Source of the DNA: Nocardioides humilatus
Lineage (GTDB): Bacteria > Actinomycetota > Actinomycetes > Propionibacteriales > Nocardioidaceae
Assembly (NCBI RefSeq): GCF_008373755.1
Contig: NZ_VUJV01000003.1
Location: 806,001-870,000 of the forward strand
DNA length: 64,000 nucleotides
Direction of reading: 5' to 3'
Under the pieces are notes generated by a model that saw nothing but the letters and a program-made list of their open reading frames with translations, made no database searches and had not been told where the DNA came from. Shown here piece after piece: positions 43,622 to 52,321 of the stretch; the first letter of the stretch is position 1, and each line of letters starts with the position of its first letter. The position numbers and the translations under genes were made by a program.

Positions 43622-44584
43622 GTGAACGTCGGCACCGTGGCAGAGCTGTGGCGCTATCCGGTCAAGTCGATGGGCGGCGAACAGGTGACGTCGTCGGTCC
43701 TGGATCGCCGGGCTCTGCACGCGGATCGCATGTGGGCGGTCCGCGACCTGGAGCTCCACGCGGTCACGACCGCACGCCGGCTGCCCGCGCTGCTCGGGTG
43801 CACGGCCCGCTTCATTGCAGAGCCACCGGCGGGCGTCGGCCCGGGTGATGTCGCCGATGTCATCGTCACCTTCCCCGACGGCACCGAGGTGACGAGCACC
43901 GACCCCGCAACGATGGACGCGCGCCTCAGCGAGCTCGTCGGCAAGCGGGTCGCGCTCGTACCGCTCCCGCCGCTCCACGACAAGGCCGCCTACCGCGGCG
44001 TACTCACCTCGAAGAAGGACATCCGCCAACAGTTCGGCGTCGCGGATGACGAGCCGCTGCCGGACTTCTCGATGTTCCCGCTCAGCATGCTGGCGCGGCT
44101 CTCGATCTACGCGACCCCGATCGGGATCTTCGCCGACGCCTACGCCCTGCACATCGTGACCACCTCGAGCCTGCGGACGATGGCGGCGCTGGGCGGCGAC
44201 TTCGACGTACGACGCTTCCGCCCCAACATCGTCATCGACAGCCCTCTCGACGGGCTGGCCGAGCAGGAGTGGATCGGCGGCACCCTGCGCTCCGGCGCCG
44301 TGAGCATCCCCGTCGAGATCCCGACGATCCGCTGCACGATCCCGCTGCGGGAGCAGGCCGGCGTGCCGGGCGATCCCCAGGTGATGAAGACGGTGTCCGG
44401 TCACGGCGAGCGCTGCTTCGGTGTGTACGCCGACATCGCCACTCCCGGCACGCTTCAGATCGGCGACGCCGTCACCCTCGAACCACCCCGAGCGCAGAAC
44501 GCCGTCACGGCTTCTCTCGGGCGGATGTCGGACCGGATCAAGCGCAACGCCGTCCGCACCGGGAACAAGATCCTGCCGAAGTAG
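43622..44584 (+). CDS. MOSC-domain protein (MOSC_N plus MOSC)
   Basis: 320 aa. The MOSC_N start is clear (VAELWRYPVKSMGGEQVTSS), and the C-terminal MOSC contains FRPNIVIDSPL and IRCTIPL, with the usual Cys in IRCTIP and CFGVYADI. MOSC enzymes bind molybdenum cofactor or carry sulfur (YcbX, mARC-like reductases of N-hydroxylated compounds). GTG 43622 has GAGG 6 nt upstream. Confidence 0.87.
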   Translation: MNVGTVAELWRYPVKSMGGEQVTSSVLDRRALHADRMWAVRDLELHAVTTARRLPALLGCTARFIAEPPAGVGPGDVADVIVTFPDGTEVTSTDPATMDARLSELVGKRVALVPLPPLHDKAAYRGVLTSKKDIRQQFGVADDEPLPDFSMFPLSMLARLSIYATPIGIFADAYALHIVTTSSLRTMAALGGDFDVRRFRPNIVIDSPLDGLAEQEWIGGTLRSGAVSIPVEIPTIRCTIPLREQAGVPGDPQVMKTVSGHGERCFGVYADIATPGTLQIGDAVTLEPPRAQNAVTASLGRMSDRIKRNAVRTGNKILPK

Positions 44585-44631
44585 GGGCCTCGCCAGTGTG
44601 ACAACAGCCGCACGCAGTCGTTGACTGAAAC

Positions 44632-46881
44632 GTGTTCCACCGAAGCATCGCCCTCGCCGCCGCAGCAGCCGCCGGCTCCCTCCTGGCGACATCGCTGATC
44701 AGCGCGCCAACGACGACCGCCGCCGCCACAACGACCCAGGCCGCGCTCCCCGCGAGCCTCGTGGTCGACGCCGGCGGCGCCAGCGCAGAGATCACCACCG
44801 CCCCCTTCGGCCTCGCCTTCCGCGACGCGAGCGGCAACGAGGTGCTGGACTCCGTCCCGGGCGAGGGCGGGCCCACCCTGTCGCTTCACCTCTCCGACCT
44901 GCTGGGCACCCTCGGCGACACCGATGTCGTGCCGTCGCGATACGCACCGATCACGTTCACCACGGGCAATGTCGTGATGATCCAGGAGCCGCAGTTCCCC
45001 AGCGTGACCGCCAACCCGTTCCTCAACCTGTCGGCCGGCATGACCTACTCCCTGACCGACGTCCTCGCCTCGACCCGCCTCGACGACGGCGGGGTGCGCC
45101 TGACCGTCGCGACCGACGACCCGACGGGCCGGAGGGCGATCGTTGAGGTGCGGCCCGACAAGGGCGACGCCGTACGCACCCGGGTGCAGTTCCGGCCCGC
45201 AACCGGGATCGCGTTCGTCGGAGCGGGCTTCACCTCCGGAGAAGACGAGGCGTTCCACGGGTTCGGCGGCCGCCGCAACGCGATCGACCAGGCCGGCGAG
45301 AGCTTCTTCAACTGGATCGAGCAGACGATCTTCGACGTACCGGTGCTGGGCGGACAGCCGCAGACCGGTTGGTACCAGCAGGCCCAGTTCGTCTCCTCCC
45401 GTCCCTACGGCTTCTTCCTCGAGCAGAGCGAGCTCTCCCGCTGGCGGATGCGGTCGGACCGCGACGACGCGTGGCAGGTGCAGAGCAACTCGCCCGGGCT
45501 ACGGTTCACCGTCGCGCCCGGCGCCGCGCCGGAGGCGATCCGCACCCTGACCGCCATCACCGGCCGCACGCCGGTACCGCCGCGCTGGCAGGTGGCGCCG
45601 ATCTTCGCCCAGACCCTCAGCGGCGGTACGACGGGCAAGTCGCCGGAGGACTACGAGGCCGAGATCCGCGCCTCCATCGCGAAGATCGACGAGCTCGACC
45701 TGCCCTACCAGGCGTTCAGCTTCGAGGCGTGGTGGCTGCTCCAGCGCATCGGCAAGCTCGACGACATCATCGCCCTGATCAAGAGCCACGGCATGCACCC
45801 GATCGTCTACTTCCGCGCCTGGGCCGGCAACGACGGCCAGGGTCTCGAGGACGACGCGGCGTTCGCGACCGCGAAGGCGGAGGGGTACGGCGCCACGCGC
45901 GCCAAACGGTTCGCCGTACGTCTTCTCCGACACCCTCGCCCCCCTCAAGCGCGCGGTGCAGCTCGACTTCACCAACCCGGCGACCGTGGCGTGGTGGCGC
46001 GACCGGGTGCGCGCGGTGCTCGACGCGGGGGCTGACGGGTTCATGCAGGACTTCGGCGAGCAGACGATGTGGAACATGCACTTCGCGGACGGCTCGACCG
46101 GGCAGTCGATGCACAACCGCTACCCGATCCTCTTCCACAAGACGACCCGGCAGATCGTCAACGAGTGGCACCAGCAGCACCCGGAGCGGACCACGCCGAT
46201 GTTCTACGTGCGCTCGGGCTACTCGGGGCGGCCGGGGTCAGCGGCCTACGAGTCCGCCAACTGGTGCGGCGACTACGAGTCGAGCTGGAGTCGTATGACG
46301 GGCATCGGCGCCCTGACCACCGACATGCTCAACCGGGCGATCGGCGGTGCCTACGGCTTCCACTGCGACACCGGCGGCTACATGGACCTCCTCTCCGGCT
46401 CGACCACGCGCGAGCTCTTCCTGCGCTGGTCGTGGTACGCCGCCCTCACGCCCGGCAACCGCGTGCACGGCGGGCCGGTGCTCGGGCAGAAGTTCCCGTG
46501 GAGCTGGGACGCCGAGGCCGCGCAGATCCACCGCGCGTCCCTCCTGCTCCACCGCGCCGCGGAGCCCTACATCCTCAGCCTGTGGCGGGAGGCGAAGAGC
46601 ACCGGCATGCCGATCACTCGCCCGCTCTGGCTGGCCTACCCGGACCTGCCGGGCGTGGACCAGCTCGACCAGGAATACCTGCTCGGGCCCGACGTCCTCG
46701 TCGCTCCCATGGTCACCAAGGGCGCCACGACCCGGGAGTGGTCTTCCCGCCCGGCTGCTGGGAGCGCCCGGAGACCGGCGAGCAGTATTCGGGGCCTGCC
46801 ACGGTCACGGTGCCGGCGCCGATCGACCAGCACGTCTACTTCTTCACGTGCGGCACGACGCCCTTCACGCCCCCGAGTTAA
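44632..46881 (+). pseudogene. GH31 family alpha-glycosidase, interrupted by two compensating frameshifts
   Basis: A signal peptide (ALAAAAAAGSLLATSLISAP) and a GH31 protein are read in three pieces. First frame 44632-~45903; an extra A in an AAA run (45904-45906) shifts it. The middle piece, ~45906-46738, has the nucleophile region DGFMQDFGEQT and acid/base region RSGYSGRPGS to WCGDYES. Then a missing base near 46738-46740 restores the first frame to the end (PPGCWERPETGEQYSGPATV, QHVYFFTCG, stop 46881). Restored length ~750 aa. Family acts on alpha-glucosides, xylosides or sulfoquinovosides. Either a decaying gene or sequence errors. The substrate is unknown. Confidence 0.8.
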
Positions 46882-47034
46882 CGCTGGGCAAAGTCGGCGA
46901 TGCGGCAGGCTCGGGCAGATAGGAGCACACTGGAGGGGTGTCCCGCTCGGACTGAGTCCGGTCGCTGCACGACCTCGAGTCTCTGACGCCGCCCCATGCG
47001 GCCCTCGGAGCACTACCGAAGGACGACTGCACCA

Positions 47035-47553
47035 ATGACCGACCGCGAAGTCTGGGCCGAAGCTGCCTACAAGATCCTCGGCGGCGTCGCCGGCAACTAT
47101 CACGCTGTCGTTGAGTACAGCCAGCTCGGCGACGAGATCCAGGCCCTCAGCGGCGTCACCACCACGCGGCCTGTCCGGAGCTGGATCGGCAGCACCCTCG
47201 AGCTCGTCGCGGACCGCTGCGTCACCGAAGGCATCCCGCCCCTGACCGCGCTCGTGGTCCGGAAGGACACCGGCATGGTCGGTGAGACGTACGACGTCGT
47301 GCTCACCGCGATCGGCGCCGACCTGATCCCCGATGTGATGCAGCGCGAGAAGCACGCCGCCCAGTCCCGGCTGCAGTGCTACCAGTGGGCCAACGCCGAG
47401 GGCCTCCCCCCCGATGGCGGCCGCGCCGCCCTCGCCCCCCGCCTGGCCGCCTCCACCGCCCGCCACGCCAAGCTCAACCCCGCGCCGGCCAAGGTGTGCC
47501 CGAAGTGCAACATGGCACTCCTCCCCACCGGCGTCTGCGACAGCTGCTACTGA
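47035..47553 (+). CDS. Hypothetical protein with C-terminal zinc-knuckle tail
   Basis: 172 aa. An alpha/beta N-terminal domain (WAEAAYKILGGVAGNYHAVV, PPLTALVVRKDTGMVG) is followed by an Ala/Pro-rich linker and the tail KVCPKCNMALLPTGVCDSCY, the same four-Cys tail as the 15179 and 54215 products. ATG 47035 is the best start. The first part also resembles winged-helix-like sequence around residues 10-45. Function unknown. Confidence 0.72.
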   Translation: MTDREVWAEAAYKILGGVAGNYHAVVEYSQLGDEIQALSGVTTTRPVRSWIGSTLELVADRCVTEGIPPLTALVVRKDTGMVGETYDVVLTAIGADLIPDVMQREKHAAQSRLQCYQWANAEGLPPDGGRAALAPRLAASTARHAKLNPAPAKVCPKCNMALLPTGVCDSCY

Positions 47554-47565
47554 CCCACGCGCCGG

Positions 47566-47599
47566 TGGTTGAGGTGCGAGCGAAGCGAGCCTCGAAACC
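47566..47599 (+). repeat. Dispersed inverted-repeat element, copy 3
   Basis: TGGTTGAGGTGCGAGC, GAA, GCGAGCCTCGAAACC, between two convergent genes (stops at 47553 and 47609), where it could terminate both. Confidence 0.85.
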
Positions 47600-47608
47600 C
47601 CGGCACCC

Positions 47609-48337
47609 TCACCCCAGCGCGACCCCGTCGTCGTCCTCAGGGTCGAGGTAAACGGTGATCGCGGCACCCACCGGGTAGCGCTTCAACGACTGCGGCGGCA
47701 CGGCCTGGTCGAAGGCAACCCGGCGGCCGCCATCGAGCTCGACCTCGAACCGCCACACCGGCACCCCGCTGACCGCCCGCCCCGTATCGGCCGCTGAGGT
47801 CACGGTGGCCGGCGCGGTGACGCCGAGCGCATAGATGCGCTGGACGTCGCGCAGGGCAGAGACGTCGGGCGGCTGCGGCATCGCCTCGGCGCGGGCGACG
47901 ACAGCCTCATTCTCGTGACGCCGTTCCTCCTTCGCCTCGACCCGGCGATCGGGCGCTCCGGCCGTGTGCGCCTCCCAAGCCGGCACGTGCAGTTCGTAGC
48001 CGGTGTCCCAGTCGATCCAAAGTCCGTGCGGGTCCTTGGGATCGACGAAGCACGGGATCCCGACCGCCGGCATCAGCCCGTAGGTGCGCCGCGGCCGCAC
48101 GGAGTACCACTTTTTGCCCGCACCGACATGCCGCCCATCGACCCAGACCGGAGCCCGCCGCGCATCGACGAAGCGGTACGGCTCGCCACCCTCGACGTGG
48201 ACCTCCCACTCGACCTCGAGCTCGACGGCCGTCTTCTCGTCGTTGGGGTTGCGCTCGCGCGTCCGATGCTGGAGCCCGTAGACCCGCGCCGGCGTCCAGC
48301 CGGACGGGCGGCGCTTGAGGATGCCCAGATCGCCCAT
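47609..48337 (-). CDS. Hypothetical protein
   Basis: 242 aa, no signal peptide. Two similar beta-type halves are visible (ARVYGLQHRTRERNP to YGLMPAVGIPCFVDPKDPHG, and IYALGVTAPATVTS to YPVGAAITVYLDPEDDDG), as in DUF-type duplicated barrel proteins of actinobacteria that combine a variable loop with a conserved core. The central ~40 residues are charged and helical. Function unknown. Start ATG 48337. Confidence 0.7.
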   Translation of the reverse strand: MGDLGILKRRPSGWTPARVYGLQHRTRERNPNDEKTAVELEVEWEVHVEGGEPYRFVDARRAPVWVDGRHVGAGKKWYSVRPRRTYGLMPAVGIPCFVDPKDPHGLWIDWDTGYELHVPAWEAHTAGAPDRRVEAKEERRHENEAVVARAEAMPQPPDVSALRDVQRIYALGVTAPATVTSAADTGRAVSGVPVWRFEVELDGGRRVAFDQAVPPQSLKRYPVGAAITVYLDPEDDDGVALG

Positions 48338-48493
48338 GGTCGTGGCCTCTCGACGCGATCGCCTGATCATGGGATCGATCCCGCCATCATGTGCCAGCCG
48401 TGTTGGCAGAGCAATGGCGGCGCTGCGGTCTGCGCGATTGATGCGACGGGTCCCGAGAAACCGTGTGACAGTGAGCCATGCGAGCCCTGCCGG

Positions 48494-48519
48494 TGGTTGA
48501 GGTTCGAGCGAAGCGAGCC
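48494..48519 (+). repeat. Dispersed inverted-repeat element, copy 4 (truncated, one variant base)
   Basis: TGGTTGAGGTTCGAGC, GAA, GCGAGCC, then the right arm is missing. It is followed 7 bp later by copy 5 in the same orientation. Both are within the open frame of the NlpC/P60 gene. Confidence 0.75.
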
Positions 48520-48526
48520 GTCCCGG

Positions 48527-48560
48527 TGGTTGAGGTGCGAGCGAAGCGAGCCTCGAAACC
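48527..48560 (+). repeat. Dispersed inverted-repeat element, copy 5
   Basis: TGGTTGAGGTGCGAGC, GAA, GCGAGCCTCGAAACC, identical to copy 3. Read in the NlpC/P60 frame it codes VVEVRAKRASKP, the basic stretch just before the signal-peptide core. Confidence 0.85.
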
Positions 48561-49557
48561 CCGGCTCCTAACCGCAGCCCTCACCGTGCTCCTCCTCACC
48601 AGCCTCGCTCCGCCAGCCAGCGCCAAGGATGTGGAGACAAGGCCGTCGTACGCCGCCCCGCGCCTCGCGCCCGGCCACAACGCCTGGGTCTCGGTGTCGG
48701 TGGCCCGGCTGTGGTTGTCTCCCGGCTCCCCGCGGCCGGTCGACCGACCGGCGCTCGCCCAGCCGGTCCGTTTCACCCAGTGGCTGCACGCCTTGTCGCT
48801 CAGCCAGCGCCGCGGCCTCTATTACCTGACCCCGACCGAGGCGCTGCTCGGCGACCGCGTGGTCGTGCTGCAGCTGCGGCCGCACTGGGCGAAGGTCGTC
48901 GTGCCGTCGCAGCCCAGCCAGAAGCACCGGCGCGGCTATCCGGGCTGGGTGCCCCGCAACCAGCTGACCACTCAACGCCCGCCGGTCACCGACGAGGAGG
49001 CGACCGTCATCCGGCGTACCGCATGGCTCCGCACCGACGAAACCGCCGCCACCCACGTGATGCCGATCAGCATCGGCACCCGCCTGCACGTCATGGGCCG
49101 GATCGGCCGCTACGTCCAGGTCGTCACGCCACTGGGCGCCACTCGCCGCATCCTGCAGGGCAGCGTGGTCCTCCATCCGTGGGGCACGCCGGCGTTGAAG
49201 CCCAGCCGAGCCGGGATCGTTGCCACCGCGAAGTCCTTTCTCGGACTCCCCTACCTCTGGGGCGGCCTGTCCGGCTTCGGCTTGGACTGCTCCGGCCTCA
49301 CCTGGATCGACTACCGCCTGCACGGCATCCGCATCCCCCGCGACGCCCTCCCCCAGTCGAAGCACGGACGGAGACCGCACCCGCGCCGAGCCGGCGACCT
49401 GCTCTTCTACGGCTCCCCCGTGCACCACGTGACCATGTACCTCGGCCACAACCAGATGATCCAGGCCCAGGGAACCGGGACGAGGGTCAAGATCGACCCG
49501 ACTTCGTTCCCACCGCTCGCCAGCGAGTACGCCGGCGCCCGGCGTTACCTCCCCTAG
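48535..49557 (+). CDS. Secreted NlpC/P60 family peptidoglycan endopeptidase
   Basis: Signal peptide LLTAALTVLLLTSLAPPASA, an SH3-like middle (AWVSVSVARLWLSPG, RVVVLQLRPHWAKVVV), and a C-terminal NlpC/P60 domain with GLDCSGLTW (catalytic Cys), HHVTMYLGHNQ (His) and a following polar residue. It would cleave peptide cross-links in the wall, for example D-Glu to meso-DAP. Start: GTG 48535, GTG 48526, GTG 48493 or ATG 48478 are all in frame and the repeats 48494-48560 lie in that stretch. Any of them makes the basic n-region (VRAKRASKPR) come from the repeat. Confidence 0.83.
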   Translation: MRAKRASKPRLLTAALTVLLLTSLAPPASAKDVETRPSYAAPRLAPGHNAWVSVSVARLWLSPGSPRPVDRPALAQPVRFTQWLHALSLSQRRGLYYLTPTEALLGDRVVVLQLRPHWAKVVVPSQPSQKHRRGYPGWVPRNQLTTQRPPVTDEEATVIRRTAWLRTDETAATHVMPISIGTRLHVMGRIGRYVQVVTPLGATRRILQGSVVLHPWGTPALKPSRAGIVATAKSFLGLPYLWGGLSGFGLDCSGLTWIDYRLHGIRIPRDALPQSKHGRRPHPRRAGDLLFYGSPVHHVTMYLGHNQMIQAQGTGTRVKIDPTSFPPLASEYAGARRYLP

Positions 49558-49653
49558 TCAGGCCTGGCGCGGTTGATCCGGGACGTCCAGGATGAGACGG
49601 ATCGCGGACCGGACTGGGGTCAGTGGTTCGTCCGCCACACCGACCGTTGATGC

Positions 49654-50112
49654 CTAGCGAGTCGTCACGCAGTCGCGGCAGGAGTATTGAACGGTGTCGT
49701 GCTTCCAGCACGGCTCGGGCTCGCGGTACTGATTGGCGCGGGGCTTGCGCTCGATACCCTCGGGAATCGGCATCCGCGTCGCCCTGTCCATGTCAACGCG
49801 GCCATCGTTGGCGAAAGGCACGCCTTCTTCCGCAAGTTTGCCGCGGGCGAAGTTGACCCACTGCTCGCGCGGCCCCGTTATCTGGTCGGCGTCGAGCAGC
49901 GAGCCGTCCGACCGCACGACGCGCCACCACGGAAGCGGGTCCAGGCTGGTGCCAGCGTTGGGCCTGTGACCCAGGATGGTCGCCACCGTCCTAGCGTGGG
50001 TCGTGGGGCGGCCGACCAGTGCAGCAAGGTCGCCGTACGTGATGACCATGCCTGCGGGAATCGACGCACAGGCGTCGTAGACCTCGTTCGCGTCGTCGCG
50101 GGTGGTGCTCAT
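49654..50112 (-). CDS. Alkyltransferase-like (ATL) DNA repair protein with Cys-to-Trp active site
   Basis: 152 aa with the MGMT DNA-binding fold (VYDACASIPAGMVITYGDLA, VGRPTTHARTVATILGHRPN). The PCHRVV active site is replaced by PWWRVVRSDG, so no alkyl transfer is expected; ATL proteins bind O6-alkylguanine and hand it to nucleotide excision repair. A C-terminal tail CWKHDTVQYSCRDC looks metal-binding and is unusual for ATL. Start ATG 50112 has GGAG upstream; a RecA-NDp-like promoter is at 50137-50159. Confidence 0.87.
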   Translation of the reverse strand: MSTTRDDANEVYDACASIPAGMVITYGDLAALVGRPTTHARTVATILGHRPNAGTSLDPLPWWRVVRSDGSLLDADQITGPREQWVNFARGKLAEEGVPFANDGRVDMDRATRMPIPEGIERKPRANQYREPEPCWKHDTVQYSCRDCVTTR

Positions 50113-50136
50113 GTGGTGCTCCTTCGGTTCGCGGGG

Positions 50137-50159
50137 ACTGTAGCGACTGGGACCGACAG
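50137..50159 (-). promoter_or_regulatory. RecA-NDp-like DNA-damage promoter before the ATL gene
   Basis: Minus strand: CTGTCGGTC, 8 nt, TACAGT. The -10 ends 24 nt before the ATG, and GGAG lies in the short leader. Confidence 0.7.
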
Positions 50160-50289
50160 ATCGCAGCGGCATCGCCCGCCGGCCGTGTCCCCGATCGCAT
50201 CGACGAGACCGCGAGCATGGAAGGCACCACTGACAAGGGGTGGATCACCTGGACCCAAGGCTTTGTCAGGGACGCAACTGGCGTCACCC

Positions 50290-50445
50290 GTGCACACCTC
50301 CACCGGTCTCGACATCGAGGCCTCGGTCGCCGGCAACCGGTTCGCTGCGTGGTGGCCGTCCAGTGACCAGAGATCCGACCACCCGGCCGAGACGTGGTCG
50401 TACACACTGCACCTCGCCGACGGGAGCAATCGGCACGGCAGCTGA
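50290..50445 (+). CDS. Possible 51-aa small protein, uncertain
   Basis: In the otherwise gene-free 50160-50548 interval, GTG 50290 opens a 51-codon frame (VHTSTGLDIEASVAGNRFAA to YTLHLADGSNRHGS) with about 88% G/C at third positions, which is coding-like. TTGTCAGGG stands about 20 nt upstream but no good -10 box is spaced to it. It could be a small gene, the tail of a decayed gene, or chance. The remainder of the interval shows nothing else apart from the ATL promoter. Confidence 0.3.
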   Translation: MHTSTGLDIEASVAGNRFAAWWPSSDQRSDHPAETWSYTLHLADGSNRHGS

Positions 50446-50548
50446 CCTGACCGCGGCAAACTCGCCTTTGCATGAGACCCGAGGACAAACCACGTCGGAC
50501 AACTCTCTGCCGCGAGCATGGCCCCTGCCGAATTCAGATGCGCCGAAC

Positions 50549-51343
50549 CTAGATCTCGTCCCCGCTAAGTCGCCAGCGACGCATAGCGACACTCTTGACA
50601 GTGCGACCGAGGGCCTCGGCTGCCAGGTCCACGGGCTCGTTGAGTACGACCTCGTCCTCTGCGTCTGTCCAGGCACGGCGAGTGACGCCGTATCTGGCAG
50701 CCCTAGCCGGCTCCGGGCACCACGCGCCCACCTTGAGCGCGGCCTCACGCTTGCGCCTGATGCCGATGACATGCGGTTCGTGCCATGCCCACGCCGCGAG
50801 CCGCGCAGCGGCAACATTGGCCACCATCACGTTGTGAACGCCGTCGCGTGCATTCGGCTTGCTGTTTCGTCGAACCCCAGTCACCTCCAGAATCACCGCG
50901 CTGACATATTCAGCGATTGCCGGACTAGCAGTGACCATGCTGATGAACGGCATGCCTCGAGCCGTGAACCCGACCGAACCGTCTCCGTCGAGCAGTCCTC
51001 GGAAATAGTCAGCCGCGACGAATGTTCGCGAGGGCGGACGGATCGAATCGGATTTGCGTCCAGGCGGAACGCCGGCAGCGGCCAACTCCTTCCGGGTGGC
51101 CTGGTCGAAAAAGCTGAGGGTCGCCGATCGGTACTCGGAGCGAAAGTTCGTCGTTCGCGTGCGAAAACGAACCGATCCGTAGCAAGGCAAACGCACACGG
51201 ATCTCCTCGAGCACGTGGGCATCTCGAGCCGCCAACTCGAGGCATACCTTGCCCTTGCCTTCGACGTCACCATGGTGGTGACCGTCGGTCTGCAGCAGAC
51301 CGACGATGTATGCCGCGTCCGGTTTCGTCAGATCATCAAACAC
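50549..51343 (-). CDS. LAGLIDADG endonuclease-like protein with C-terminal Myb/HTH-like domain
   Basis: 264 aa. Two LAGLIDADG helices are present: AAYIVGLLQTDG (residues 10-21) and DYFRGLLDGDGSVG (112-125), each with an acidic end, so both active-site Asp are kept. After residue ~215 a helix-turn-helix/Myb-like unit (RAWTDAEDEVVLNEPVDLAA) resembles those on HNH or homing proteins. No intron or intein surrounds it. Start GTG 51343 is picked because GGGAGG is 5 nt upstream and the promoter at 51375-51397 sits just before. A longer ORF to 51583 is less likely. Confidence 0.78.
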   Translation of the reverse strand: MFDDLTKPDAAYIVGLLQTDGHHHGDVEGKGKVCLELAARDAHVLEEIRVRLPCYGSVRFRTRTTNFRSEYRSATLSFFDQATRKELAAAGVPPGRKSDSIRPPSRTFVAADYFRGLLDGDGSVGFTARGMPFISMVTASPAIAEYVSAVILEVTGVRRNSKPNARDGVHNVMVANVAAARLAAWAWHEPHVIGIRRKREAALKVGAWCPEPARAARYGVTRRAWTDAEDEVVLNEPVDLAAEALGRTVKSVAMRRWRLSGDEI

Positions 51344-51374
51344 CTGTGCCTCCCGAGCAGTTCGACCGATGCTC

Positions 51375-51397
51375 ACGGTCCCCTGGAGGTCCGACAC
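51375..51397 (-). promoter_or_regulatory. RecA-NDp-like DNA-damage promoter before the LAGLIDADG gene
   Basis: Minus strand: GTGTCGGAC, 8 nt, GACCGT. The predicted transcript start is about 25 nt before the GTG at 51343, with GGGAGG inside the leader. Confidence 0.6.
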
Positions 51398-51595
51398 AAA
51401 GCTGCCGGGTCGCAGCGGCTCGTACGTCCTCCGCGGCCGCGGCAACGAGGCGTCGCCAGCTCCGCTTCGTACGGCGTGGGTGACCGGATGTCGCGGCCGA
51501 GCACCTGGCGGACCCTTCAATGTCGACGACCTGGCCACCAGACCGACGGTGCGCAGCTCCCCAAAGTCCGGTCGCCCACCCACGGCAATCCCCTG

Positions 51596-52321
51596 TCAGC
51601 TGGAGCAGTTTCCGAGTGCCCTCACAACGAGCCCGGTCGGGTCCGCGTTCGGGTTGGTCCAGTCGGCGCGACCTGGGTGAGTGAGCTGGACGACGCTCGG
51701 ACCTGGGCCGGTGTAGGTGCACGAAGCCCAGGAGCGGTTCGCGTAGGTCTCGCGGAACGTGTCGGCGAGGGTGTGCGCGCCAACCTTCGACCGCACGAAC
51801 CCGGCAGGGCGCGCCCCGAAGCAGACCACGACCTTGACGCCGAGACGCTCGATCATCTTCGCGTGGAGCGGCCAGCACTCCTCCGCCCAGCGGTTCGCTT
51901 CGTCAGGGTCGAGATGGCTCGCTTGGGGGCTGCGAACGTAGACGATGTTCGAAACGGGAACCGCGCCCGGATCCAGCCCGAGGACGTCAAAGAGATGGAG
52001 CACTCGGCGCTGCATGGGAGCCTGGCCCCGAGGGTGGAGATGACGGCCTACCATCCACTGACCGTCTCGGTACTCCGAGTAGTCGGCAGGCCTGTCGAAC
52101 AGAAGCTCGGCGAGGTTCCCGGCGACCGTGTCGGGACCTGGCTCGCCCCCGGGGTTGTCGCCAAGGACGTAGACGGGACGCGAACCGGTCCACGCTGCGC
52201 GCCCGGTGTAGAGCGCTGTTCCCGAGAGACCTCGAAGGCCCTCAGGGATCGCAGCCGTCAGCTCTTCGGCGAGAGGGTTGCTTGCCTTCGCCTCGGCAGC
52301 GGGGTCAACGTTGTTGGTCAT
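51596..52321 (-). CDS. Uracil-DNA-glycosylase-fold protein, divergent
   Basis: 241 aa. The UDG-superfamily layout can be seen: VYVLGDNPGGEPG (motif A place), PVSNIVYVRSPQ, VKVVVCFGARPAGFV, and VVQLTHPGRADWTNPNAD (motif B place). The residues differ from Mug, SMUG and family 4/5 enzymes, so substrate or even catalysis is not sure. ATG 52321 start; a housekeeping-type promoter (TGTCGC, 17 bp, TAGGAA) is placed upstream, not the damage element. Confidence 0.65.
   Translation of the reverse strand: MTNNVDPAAEAKASNPLAEELTAAIPEGLRGLSGTALYTGRAAWTGSRPVYVLGDNPGGEPGPDTVAGNLAELLFDRPADYSEYRDGQWMVGRHLHPRGQAPMQRRVLHLFDVLGLDPGAVPVSNIVYVRSPQASHLDPDEANRWAEECWPLHAKMIERLGVKVVVCFGARPAGFVRSKVGAHTLADTFRETYANRSWASCTYTGPGPSVVQLTHPGRADWTNPNADPTGLVVRALGNCSS

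Noticed and set aside
45956-47038. Middle GH31 piece as an independent gene
   Set aside because: It begins in the middle of a conserved domain with no start signal and joins exactly with the parts before and after.
48494-48560. Tandem repeats as possible CRISPR or attC-like site
   Set aside because: Only two copies, no spacer, and the same unit occurs singly at other gene ends, so a REP-like element is more likely.
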